Origin: Bacillota bacterium
GTDB lineage: Bacteria; Bacillota_C; Negativicutes; JAEYSJ01
DNA: 5,954 nt
Reading direction: 5' to 3'
Assembly (NCBI GenBank): GCA_023434855.1
Contig: JAEYSJ010000196.1
Span: 1-5,954 of the forward strand
Below are positions 1 through 4,678 of the stretch, one piece after another; position 1 is the first letter of the stretch, and every line of letters starts with the position of its first letter. The notes under the pieces are model-generated. The model saw only the letters and a program-made list of their open reading frames with translations, ran no database searches and had not been told where the DNA came from. The position numbers were made by a program, and so were the translations under genes.

Positions 1-69
1 GTTTAGTGAAATTCATTTACCAATAATGAAAGCCAGCATTTCTAATCATATGTTAAAAAATTGATATCT

Positions 70-103
70 GAATTAATAAAGAATGTATACAATTTATTGA
101 TTC
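70..103. repeat. AT-rich inverted repeat, 11-bp arms
   Basis: Positions 70-80 (GAATTAATAAA) are complementary to 93-103 (TTTATTGATTC), with one G-T wobble and a 12-nt loop containing GTATAC. Low GC makes chance more likely than for a GC-rich stem. It could be an operator or a hairpin in an upstream transcript; there is no U-tract to make it a clear terminator. Confidence 0.45.
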
Positions 104-144
104 CAACACTTCAAAAAAAAAATTATAAATAATGTAAATTTAAG

Positions 145-176
145 AAGGATTTTAACGAAAAATGTCTAAAATCCTT
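145..176. repeat. Perfect 10-bp inverted repeat, possible weak terminator
   Basis: AAGGATTTTA at 145-154 is exactly complementary to TAAAATCCTT at 167-176, with a 12-nt loop. The stem has only two G-C pairs and is followed by TTAAATAAATT rather than a U-run. A terminator for a gene upstream of the window is possible but weak; an operator for the cheY promoter is the alternative. Confidence 0.45.
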
Positions 177-191
177 TAAATAAATTATATG

Positions 192-326
192 GCAAGCTTG
201 GCGAACTAGCTTCCCATTAAAACAATCGGAAAATTCAGTTATTTTCTGGTTTGCTGTTAGTTTATCAATTCGGTTAAATGCATGCATTTATAAACGGAGA
301 TTTTGACAAAGATTTAGCAAGCTTGG
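192..326. repeat. Direct repeat GCAAGCTTGG, two copies 125 bp apart
   Basis: The decamer GCAAGCTTGG occurs at 192-201 and again at 317-326. Its core CAAGCTTG is itself a palindrome, so each copy could be a half-site or full site for a dimeric regulator. The second copy lies 43 bp before the cheY start codon. Two copies in a short AT-rich leader is suggestive but not conclusive. Confidence 0.35.
275..290. promoter_or_regulatory. 16-bp perfect palindrome upstream of cheY, candidate operator
   Basis: TAAATGCATGCATTTA is a perfect palindrome with no spacer, ending 79 bp before the cheY ATG. Continuous palindromes of this length are typical of binding sites for dimeric repressors. I do not recognise the site of a named regulator. 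Function is inferred from symmetry and position only. Confidence 0.4.
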
Positions 327-369
327 ACTGCCGAATAAAAAAAAATCATCTAGTTTTTTGGAGGCGTTT

Positions 370-729
370 ATGACTAAGGTATTGATTGTTGATGATGCGG
401 CCTTTATGAGAATGGTCCTACGCAATATGCTAACTACTCATGGATTTGAAATAGTAGGCGAGGGGGAAAATGGCGAAAAAGGGGTAGAACGTTATAAAGA
501 ACTTCGGCCCGATGTTGTGACGATGGATATTACTATGCCTGAAATGGATGGTATTACAGCGGTAAAAGAAATTATGAAATTTGATCCTGCCGCCAAAGTT
601 ATTATGTGCAGCGCTATGGGGCAGCAGGCCATGGTTTTAGACGCCATTAAAGCGGGAGCCAAAGACTTTATTGTTAAACCGTTTCAGGAAGATCGGGTTC
701 TGGAAGCGCTCAACAGGGCGATTGCCTAA
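370..729 (+). CDS. cheY: Chemotaxis response regulator CheY
   Basis: Single-domain receiver of 119 residues, the usual CheY length. It accepts phosphate from CheA and, once phosphorylated, binds the flagellar switch; in Bacillota CheY-P promotes smooth swimming. All receiver landmarks are present: acidic pocket D8-D9, phospho-acceptor D53 in the MDITMPEMDG stretch, S81 in the Thr/Ser position of MCSAMGQQ, and K103 in the IVKPF motif. These stretches closely resemble B. subtilis CheY. The start is ATG at 370, not an in-frame TTG at 358, because a GGAGG at 360-364 sits 5 nt before it and the protein then begins MTKVLIVDDAAF, as CheY proteins do. cheV follows after 39 bp, probably on the same transcript. 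No DNA-binding output domain follows, which excludes a transcriptional regulator. Confidence 0.96.
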   Translation: MTKVLIVDDAAFMRMVLRNMLTTHGFEIVGEGENGEKGVERYKELRPDVVTMDITMPEMDGITAVKEIMKFDPAAKVIMCSAMGQQAMVLDAIKAGAKDFIVKPFQEDRVLEALNRAIA

Positions 730-768
730 GCGAATATCCTTCGTTAAATAAATTAGGGACGGTGTACT

Positions 769-1680
769 ATGACAAATAGCAACCAAGAGGGAATCTTACT
801 TGAATCAGGGACTAATGAATTTGAAATTGTTGAGTTTACCGTTGGCGACGTTTTTTATGGCATTAACGTTGCAAAGGTACGCGAGATTATTAATCCCGTT
901 CCTGTTACTATGCTTCCAGGACTTCCAGCTTGCGTAGACGGGATAGTGCAATTGCGCGGTAGAATTATTTCCTTAGTTAATCTTGGCACCCGTCTGGCAA
1001 GTGAAAAATTTGCGGAAAAAGAGCAACATATCATTATCTGCGAATTCAATCAAACATTTATCGGCTTTCTGGTAAACGATGTTTTACGTATTCACCGCAT
1101 ATCCTGGGAGCATATGGAACCGCTGCCGCAGGTGGCGGGTGAACAAGTTGCCACAGGTATTATTAAAATGGACAACAAGCTAATTGTATTGCTGGATTTC
1201 GAACAGATATTAACGGAAATTAGCCCGGAAATTGCCCGAAAACTGCAATTTACACCAAAAGCAAGTGGAGAAACGATGCAAAAAAGGACTGACAAAAAAA
1301 TTGTTGTCGCTGAGGATTCAAAAATGCTGCGCGAACTTTTATGCAGCACGCTAACTGCTTCTGGTTATAGTAATCTTGCCGTTTATGAAAATGGTAAAGC
1401 GGCATGGGATGCTTTAGAAGGCTATGCCCGGCAATCCGGAACTCTTAACAAATATGTCGATTTAGTCATTACCGATATTGAGATGCCGCAAATGGACGGG
1501 CATCATTTAACTAAACGGATAAAAGACCACGATAAACTCCGCGAATTGCCTGTTTTTATTTTCTCTTCACTGATTAACGATGAAATGCGGCGCAAGGGTG
1601 CAGGCCTTGGCGCGGCGGTTCAAATTTCAAAACCGGAAATTGCCCTCTTGATTGATGAAATTGATAAACATATATTATGA
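769..1680 (+). CDS. cheV: Chemotaxis coupling protein CheV (CheW-receiver fusion)
   Basis: 303 residues, the normal CheV size. Residues about 15-155 form a CheW-like coupling domain (FEIVEFTVGDVFYGINVAKV, then the VDGIVQLRGRIISLVNL core). Residues about 175-303 form a receiver domain with acidic residues E182-D183, phospho-acceptor D236 in DIEMPQMDG, S266-S267, and K288-P289. The SSLINDEMRRKG stretch is typical of CheV. CheV links chemoreceptors to the CheA kinase at the membrane array or in the cytosol, and phosphorylation of its receiver by CheA contributes to adaptation in B. subtilis. The ATG at 769 is preceded by AGGGACGGTG (755-764), a slightly imperfect Shine-Dalgarno. It lies 39 bp after cheY, suggesting co-transcription. 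No residue expected for activity is missing. Confidence 0.96.
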   Translation: MTNSNQEGILLESGTNEFEIVEFTVGDVFYGINVAKVREIINPVPVTMLPGLPACVDGIVQLRGRIISLVNLGTRLASEKFAEKEQHIIICEFNQTFIGFLVNDVLRIHRISWEHMEPLPQVAGEQVATGIIKMDNKLIVLLDFEQILTEISPEIARKLQFTPKASGETMQKRTDKKIVVAEDSKMLRELLCSTLTASGYSNLAVYENGKAAWDALEGYARQSGTLNKYVDLVITDIEMPQMDGHHLTKRIKDHDKLRELPVFIFSSLINDEMRRKGAGLGAAVQISKPEIALLIDEIDKHIL

Positions 1681-1706
1681 GCAGACTGTAATCAATAAGG
1701 TATTTC

Positions 1707-1734
1707 TAAATGATACTGCTTTCCAAGGCGAAAT
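1707..1734 (+). promoter_or_regulatory. Possible sigma-D (sigma-28) motility promoter before the cyclase
   Basis: TAAA at 1707-1710 is followed after 16 bp by GGCGAAAT at 1727-1734. The B. subtilis SigD consensus is TAAA, 14-16 bp, GCCGATAT, so the -35 is perfect and the -10 matches at six of eight bases. A start near 1741 would leave a leader of about 40 nt before the diguanylate cyclase. The motility context makes this plausible, but two mismatches in the -10 keep it tentative. Confidence 0.22.
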
Positions 1735-1780
1735 GCTAAAAATAGAGCAATTTAATTTTAAATGAAAGGCTGCGAAAAAG

Positions 1781-2713
1781 ATGCAAACCTTAGGGCTTTA
1801 TGATCACCTTGGACCAAATTGCCCGCAGATACGAATCTTGGATGAATTATATGATGGAGTCTTTATTCTGAACGAAGACAAAAAAATTACTTACTGGAAT
1901 AAGAGCGCCGAACGGATTACCGGGTATGCGCAGTCGGAAATTTTAGGACAACTTCAGTGCACCAATCTTCTTTTGCATATTGACGAGTTTGGGGTAAGCC
2001 TTTGCAATGGCGCTTGTCCCGTTAATGCCACTTTTAATGACGGCACAACGCGAGAAGCCGATGTGTACATCAGGCACAAAGAAGGCTATCGTATTCCCGT
2101 TTCGGTTAAAATTGTGCCGCTGTATGATGAGAATGATAAGATGTTTGGAATTGCGGAGATATTTTCAAACAAATACTCTAAAGAACCGTTAATTATGGAG
2201 TTAGAAAAACTGAATGACATTGCTATGAGCGACAGTCTCACCGGCCAAAAAAATCGAAGATATGGCGAAATGTTGATAAATTCAATACTGTCCTTGCTTA
2301 AAAGCAGCGGTGAATTATCGTTTGGTCTATTATTTCTCGATTTAGATAAGTTTAAGAACATTAACGATACATATGGACATGAGGTTGGCGATCAGGTATT
2401 GATCATGGTGTCGAGCACAATCAGAAACAGCATCCGGACCCGGGATACGATAATTCGGTGGGGAGGAGAAGAATTCATTATTGTCCTTCCAGACGTATCC
2501 GATACCTTTGTGCTTGAGAAGATAGCCAACAAGCTCCGGGTATTAGTCGAACATTCCAGCCTGCAAGTTGCAAACGATACTATTCAAATAACAATATCAA
2601 TTGGCGCAACACTGGCATTAAGGACAGACACAGAGAAGTCCCTTGTAAAAAGGGCAGATAAACTTTTGTATGAGAGTAAGAAAACGGGCAGAAACCGTGT
2701 GGCTATCGGGTAA
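1781..2713 (+). CDS. Cytosolic PAS-GGDEF diguanylate cyclase
   Basis: 310 residues with no signal peptide or membrane segment. Residues about 16-130 are a PAS sensor domain (DGVFILNEDKKITYWNKSAERITGY). Residues about 145-310 are a GGDEF domain that condenses two GTP into c-di-GMP. The catalytic signature is intact: DSLTG at 151-155, DLDKFKNINDTYGH at 187-200, and GGEEF at 228-232. An RxxD (R219-D222) sits five residues before GGEEF, the spacing of the allosteric I-site, so product inhibition is expected. The PAS domain carries C60, H66, C75 and C79 followed by P80, a spaced Cys/His set suggesting bound metal, Fe-S or redox control; C14 is a further cysteine. GAAAGG at 1764-1769, 11 nt before the ATG, is a modest ribosome binding site. 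Lying between cheV and a chemoreceptor gene, it probably adjusts motility. The sensed signal is unknown. Confidence 0.92.
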   Translation: MQTLGLYDHLGPNCPQIRILDELYDGVFILNEDKKITYWNKSAERITGYAQSEILGQLQCTNLLLHIDEFGVSLCNGACPVNATFNDGTTREADVYIRHKEGYRIPVSVKIVPLYDENDKMFGIAEIFSNKYSKEPLIMELEKLNDIAMSDSLTGQKNRRYGEMLINSILSLLKSSGELSFGLLFLDLDKFKNINDTYGHEVGDQVLIMVSSTIRNSIRTRDTIIRWGGEEFIIVLPDVSDTFVLEKIANKLRVLVEHSSLQVANDTIQITISIGATLALRTDTEKSLVKRADKLLYESKKTGRNRVAIG

Positions 2714-2757
2714 CGCGGAAGTCTACGTTAATTGACAAAAGACTAACGGATCTTTTC

Positions 2758-2786
2758 TTGAATCCATTCTGTTTAAATCAAATTAT
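2758..2786 (+). promoter_or_regulatory. Weak candidate promoter before the PocR receptor
   Basis: TTGAAT at 2758-2763 and AATTAT at 2781-2786 are separated by 17 bp and each match the sigma-A consensus at four of six positions. It would start transcription near 2793, very close to the Shine-Dalgarno at 2801, which is a point against it. A nearby TTGACA at 2732-2737 has no partner -10. The receptor may simply be read from upstream. Confidence 0.18.
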
Positions 2787-2812
2787 GAAAAAATAAAGCC
2801 AGGAGGCAAGCT

Positions 2813-3856
2813 ATGTCAATTGAGAATTTTAGAAGAAAAGACGATATGAAAAACCTGGGTCTAAAGGATATTATTGATCTGGATTTTTTGCAAAAGTTTC
2901 AGGATAATTTCGCTAAAGGAATGGGAGTTGCCAGTGTAACCGTAGATACAGAGGGCAACCCGGTGACTAAACCAAGTTATTATACCGATTTTTGCATTAA
3001 GTTTACTCATGCAACGGCTATTGGCGATAAACGCTGTGCCGAATCGCATCACAAGGGTGGTCAGGAAGCTGTCAGAACAGGGCGTCCCGCAGTTTATCAT
3101 TGCCACGCCGGTTTGATTGACTTTGCCGCTCCAATTATGTTAGGCGGTCGCCAGATCGGCACAATGCTGGGAGGGCAAGTACTCTCTGCACCACCAGACG
3201 AGGATTACTTCCGCAAAATTGCGCGGGAAATCGGGGTTGACCCTGATGGCTATGTTGAAGCCGTCAAAAAAATCCGGATTGTACCGGAAGATTCCATTCA
3301 TGCAGCGGCAGAAGTGTTGTTTATCGTAGTAAACACTCTTTCCAGAATGGGCTATGAGCAATACAAATTAAAAAACATGGCCCACAACCTTCACGATACT
3401 ATCAGCCAAATCGCTGCAGCTATGCAGGAATTAGCGGCTTCTTCTACTGAGGTTACTGCAAATGAGCATTCATTAAATGAAGAAATAAGAGATGTCCATG
3501 TAGTCTCAGAGGAAATCAATAAAGTCTTAGATGGTATCAAGCGAATTGCCGACCAGACAAATCTCTTGGGATTAAACGCTTCCATTGAAGCGGCCCGCGC
3601 CGGAGAACACGGCCGTGGCTTCGGCGTGGTTGCTGAAGAAATTCGCAAGCTGTCAATTGAATCCAAGAATACAGTCGTTAATGTCCGGGATCTGACTTTG
3701 CGAATCCAGAAATCAGTTGCCAAAACGATTTCGTCATCCAACTCCACATTAAGTACTACTGAACAACAAACAGCAGCGATTCAGGAAATAAATGCGCGAA
3801 TTAATGAGATTGCTACTATGACAGACGACTTAGAGAATTTGGCAAAAGATATTTAA
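2813..3856 (+). CDS. Soluble PocR-domain methyl-accepting chemotaxis protein
   Basis: 347 residues with no transmembrane segment, so a cytosolic receptor. Residues about 18-180 are a PocR-type sensory domain, with C61 (TDFCIKF), C75 (DKRCAES), the YHCHAGL motif at 95-101 (H96, C97, H98), DFAAPI and [10 protein letters not shown]. PocR domains are predicted to bind small organic molecules. Residues about 185-347 are the receptor signalling coiled coil, with the hairpin tip around 246-283 ([20 protein letters not shown], then [14 protein letters not shown]). [10 protein letters not shown] at 201-210 fits the methylation consensus exactly; [10 protein letters not shown] at 320-329 fits with one mismatch. 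Roughly eleven heptads on each arm make it a short receptor, and there is no HAMP domain. The start has AGGAGG at 2801-2806, 6 nt ahead; the in-frame Met12 lacks one as good. It should signal to CheA through CheW or CheV. The ligand is unknown. Confidence 0.93.
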   Translation: MSIENFRRKDDMKNLGLKDIIDLDFLQKFQDNFAKGMGVASVTVDTEGNPVTKPSYYTDFCIKFTHATAIGDKRCAESHHKGGQEAVRTGRPAVYHCHAGLIDFAAPIMLGGRQIGTMLGGQVLSAPPDEDYFRKIAREIGVDPDGYVEAVKKIRIVPEDSIHAAAEVLFIVVNTLSRMGYEQYKLKNMAHNLHDTISQIAAAMQELAASSTEVTANEHSLNEEIRDVHVVSEEINKVLDGIKRIADQTNLLGLNASIEAARAGEHGRGFGVVAEEIRKLSIESKNTVVNVRDLTLRIQKSVAKTISSSNSTLSTTEQQTAAIQEINARINEIATMTDDLENLAKDI

Positions 3857-3959
3857 GGACTAGATCAAACTGTGTCTTCTGGTGCGACCCTAATTTCAAG
3901 AGTGCACAAATTTTTAAATTTAGCTTTGGTTTCTAAAATTTCGTCCGTAGTAGAAAATA

Positions 3960-3965
3960 TATAAT
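3960..3965 (+). promoter_or_regulatory. TATAAT -10 box before the small acidic ORF
   Basis: A perfect TATAAT lies 27 bp before the start codon at 3993. No good -35 is found at 16-18 bp upstream (AATTTC at 17 bp), and there is no extended -10 TG. Transcription would begin near 3972, giving a leader of about 21 nt that includes the Shine-Dalgarno at 3974-3981. Low-GC surroundings make a chance TATAAT possible. Confidence 0.28.
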
Positions 3966-3992
3966 TAATAGCTAAGGAGATTAGATAGCGTT

Positions 3993-4118
3993 ATGGAAGA
4001 AAATCTGCTATCTGCTATTGAAATGTCTTTTACAATAGAGGAACTGGAAGAAATAGAAGAGATCATACGTAATCTGCCGCAGATAATCGAAGCATTGGAG
4101 AGCTACGCTAATAATTGA
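3993..4118 (+). CDS. Small acidic helical protein, 41 residues, unknown function
   Basis: ATG to TGA encodes 41 residues beginning MEENLLSAIEMSF. AAGGAGAT at 3974-3981 is a good Shine-Dalgarno, 11 nt before the ATG. The peptide has 11 Glu and a single Arg, with no Lys or Asp, so the net charge is about -10. L18, I21, I25, L28, I32 and L35 follow the 3-4-3-4-3 spacing of a coiled-coil or amphipathic helix, interrupted only by P29. There is no membrane segment, signal peptide or cysteine. I do not recognise the family. It lies 136 bp after the receptor gene and may be a separate small unit or the last gene of the chemotaxis block. The Shine-Dalgarno and the ordered hydrophobic pattern argue for a real gene; the short length argues for caution. 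Confidence 0.55.
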   Translation: MEENLLSAIEMSFTIEELEEIEEIIRNLPQIIEALESYANN

Positions 4119-4318
4119 TCACTATAAGTAAAAAAACCGGTTGCTCACACTCAGAAATTTTTTCGCAATACGGAATAACAATCTGCCTCAATAAAATAAC
4201 TAATAGATTCTAAGACAGTTAAATACATGACACCAATAAAAAAGCATCTTGACACATTGTAAAAGCTATAGTCTTACCCTAAAGAATGGGACTCTATGAA
4301 AAGAGAACAAATGGTATG

Positions 4319-4363
4319 CCCCCTTTAGTCAGCAGGAAGTATGAGCTCATAAAAAAAAGGGGG
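4319..4363. repeat. GC-rich 8-bp inverted repeat enclosing a palindrome
   Basis: CCCCCTTT at 4319-4326 pairs with AAAGGGGG at 4356-4363. The 29-nt loop contains the perfect palindrome ATGAGCTCAT at 4341-4350. The right arm lies in an A8G7 double homopolymer run (4351-4365), prone to replication slippage and sequencing error. No U-tract follows, so it is not a standard terminator. Confidence 0.4.
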
Positions 4364-4420
4364 GGTGCACCTTCACACGAAACTCAATCATTTCGCGTAT
4401 TAGTATTATCTATCAAATCA

Positions 4421-4494
4421 TGTAAGTATGCCCTACGGCTAGAGAAGGAACGAACCGTAGGGCATTCGTCATAAACGACGTTATAGGACTTACA
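4421..4494. repeat. Nested inverted repeats forming a three-way-junction shape
   Basis: TGTAAGT (4421-4427) pairs with ACTTACA (4488-4494), seven bp. Directly inside and abutting it, ATGCCCTACGG (4428-4438) pairs perfectly with CCGTAGGGCAT (4455-4465), eleven bp with a 16-nt loop. One base later, CGTC (4467-4470) pairs with GACG (4477-4480) around ATAAAC. All three helices can form at once on either strand. There is no T-arm or anticodon arm, so it is not a tRNA, and no U-tract follows, so not an ordinary terminator. It could be a small structured RNA, a cis-acting element, or the remnant of a hairpin-ended mobile element. I do not recognise it as a known riboswitch. Confidence 0.5.
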
Positions 4495-4560
4495 GGTGTC
4501 AAGATATTCATATTTGTACAGAGAATCATATCCAAATCTCATGAGCCTCTTGTCGCCAGA

Positions 4561-4589
4561 TTGACGGACATTAAAGAGAAGAGTATATT
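4561..4589 (+). promoter_or_regulatory. Sigma-A-type promoter of the ClC gene
   Basis: TTGACG at 4561-4566 and TATATT at 4584-4589 are separated by exactly 17 bp, each matching the housekeeping consensus at five of six positions. A start near 4596 gives an untranslated leader of about 83 nt before the ATG at 4679. This is the best promoter in the window and makes the ClC gene an independent transcription unit. Confidence 0.65.
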
Positions 4590-4595
4590 AAAATA

Positions 4596-4678
4596 GGGGA
4601 ATTGAAACAATTGCATGGGAAGCTAAATTTTTAAAGTGCTTCTTAGTCTGACTGGTAATCCAGTAAGAGGGAACTTTT
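4596..4678 (+). promoter_or_regulatory. ClC leader with mutually exclusive hairpins over the ribosome binding site
   Basis: GCTTCTTA at 4638-4645 can pair back to TGGGAAGC (4616-4623; eight pairs, two of them G-U). Most of it, CTTCTTA at 4639-4645, can instead pair forward to TAAGAGG (4664-4670; seven pairs, one G-U), with CTGG/CCAG (4652-4655/4660-4663) stacked inside around TAAT. The forward pairing covers the Shine-Dalgarno AGAGGG (4666-4671), and the two states cannot coexist. A small hairpin AATTG-AAA-CAATT lies at 4600-4612. This is the arrangement of a translational switch. I see no match to the fluoride riboswitch often found with CLC-F genes. Confidence 0.35.

Larger units (their letters stand above)
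1..369. other. Gene-free upstream region of cheY
   Basis: No ORF with a credible start and ribosome binding site was found in this AT-rich stretch. One + frame is open from position 2 to a TGA at 62-64 and could be the tail of an upstream gene, but twenty residues are too few to say. The region holds two AT-rich hairpins (70-103 and 145-176), a 16-bp perfect palindrome (275-290), and a 10-bp sequence present twice (192-201 and 317-326). A TTGACA at 303-308 has no acceptable -10 box at 16-18 bp. The cheY promoter is presumably here but I could not place it with confidence. Confidence 0.6.
4119..4560. other. Gene-free spacer with strong dyads
   Basis: No frame here gives a convincing protein. 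The longest open stretch with a start (ATG at 4286, 62 codons) lacks a good Shine-Dalgarno, runs straight through two hairpin regions and has an unstructured, basic composition. Landmarks are the C5T3/A8G7 hairpin (4319-4363) enclosing the palindrome ATGAGCTCAT (4341-4350), and the nested dyad at 4421-4494. A TTGACA at 4249-4254 has only TATAGT 12 bp downstream, too close for a promoter. No stem followed by a U-run was found, so where the upstream transcript ends is unclear. Confidence 0.6.

Noticed and set aside
2..64. Open + frame at the left edge as the C-terminus of an upstream gene
   Set aside because: Only about twenty residues, with no recognisable motif; another frame also runs in from the edge, so the choice cannot be supported.
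162..179. Five-codon leader peptide ORF (MSKIL) inside the hairpin at 145-176
   Set aside because: Too short to judge, Shine-Dalgarno spacing of 13 nt is long, and its sequence is dictated by the inverted repeat arm.
303..338. TTGACA at 303-308 and GCCGAATAA at 330-338 as sigma-A or sigma-D promoter of cheY
   Set aside because: No -10 lies at 16-18 bp from TTGACA, and the GCCGAATAA has an extra base compared with GCCGATAA and no TAAA at the required distance.
358..369. TTG start four codons upstream of the cheY ATG
   Set aside because: It overlaps the GGAGG at 360-364, which is the ribosome binding site for the ATG at 370, and would add residues foreign to CheY.
855..3747. Minus-strand and out-of-frame ORFs inside cheV, the cyclase and the receptor
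   Set aside because: Each overlaps a gene whose full-length product has recognised domains; they lack ribosome binding sites and family resemblance.
4286..4474. 62-codon ORF in the spacer before the ClC gene
   Set aside because: Poor Shine-Dalgarno, no family resemblance, and it runs through a homopolymer tract and the perfect 11-bp hairpin, so its sequence is explained by structure rather than coding.
4421..4494. tRNA-like gene, since the dyad is 74 nt with a 7-bp terminal stem
   Set aside because: No TTCGA T-loop, no anticodon arm of five pairs and no D-loop; the 11-bp helix starts directly after the terminal stem.
4274..4502. Remnant of an IS200/IS605-type element, with TTAC at 4274 and TCAA at 4499 as ends plus subterminal hairpins
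   Set aside because: The tetranucleotides are common, no transposase or TnpB remnant is present, and the hairpins do not sit at the distances expected for such ends. A search for further copies in the genome would settle it.
4600..4678. Fluoride (crcB) riboswitch upstream of the ClC gene
   Set aside because: The conserved loop and pseudoknot sequences of that class are not recognisable, and the transporter is of the GREGP chloride type.
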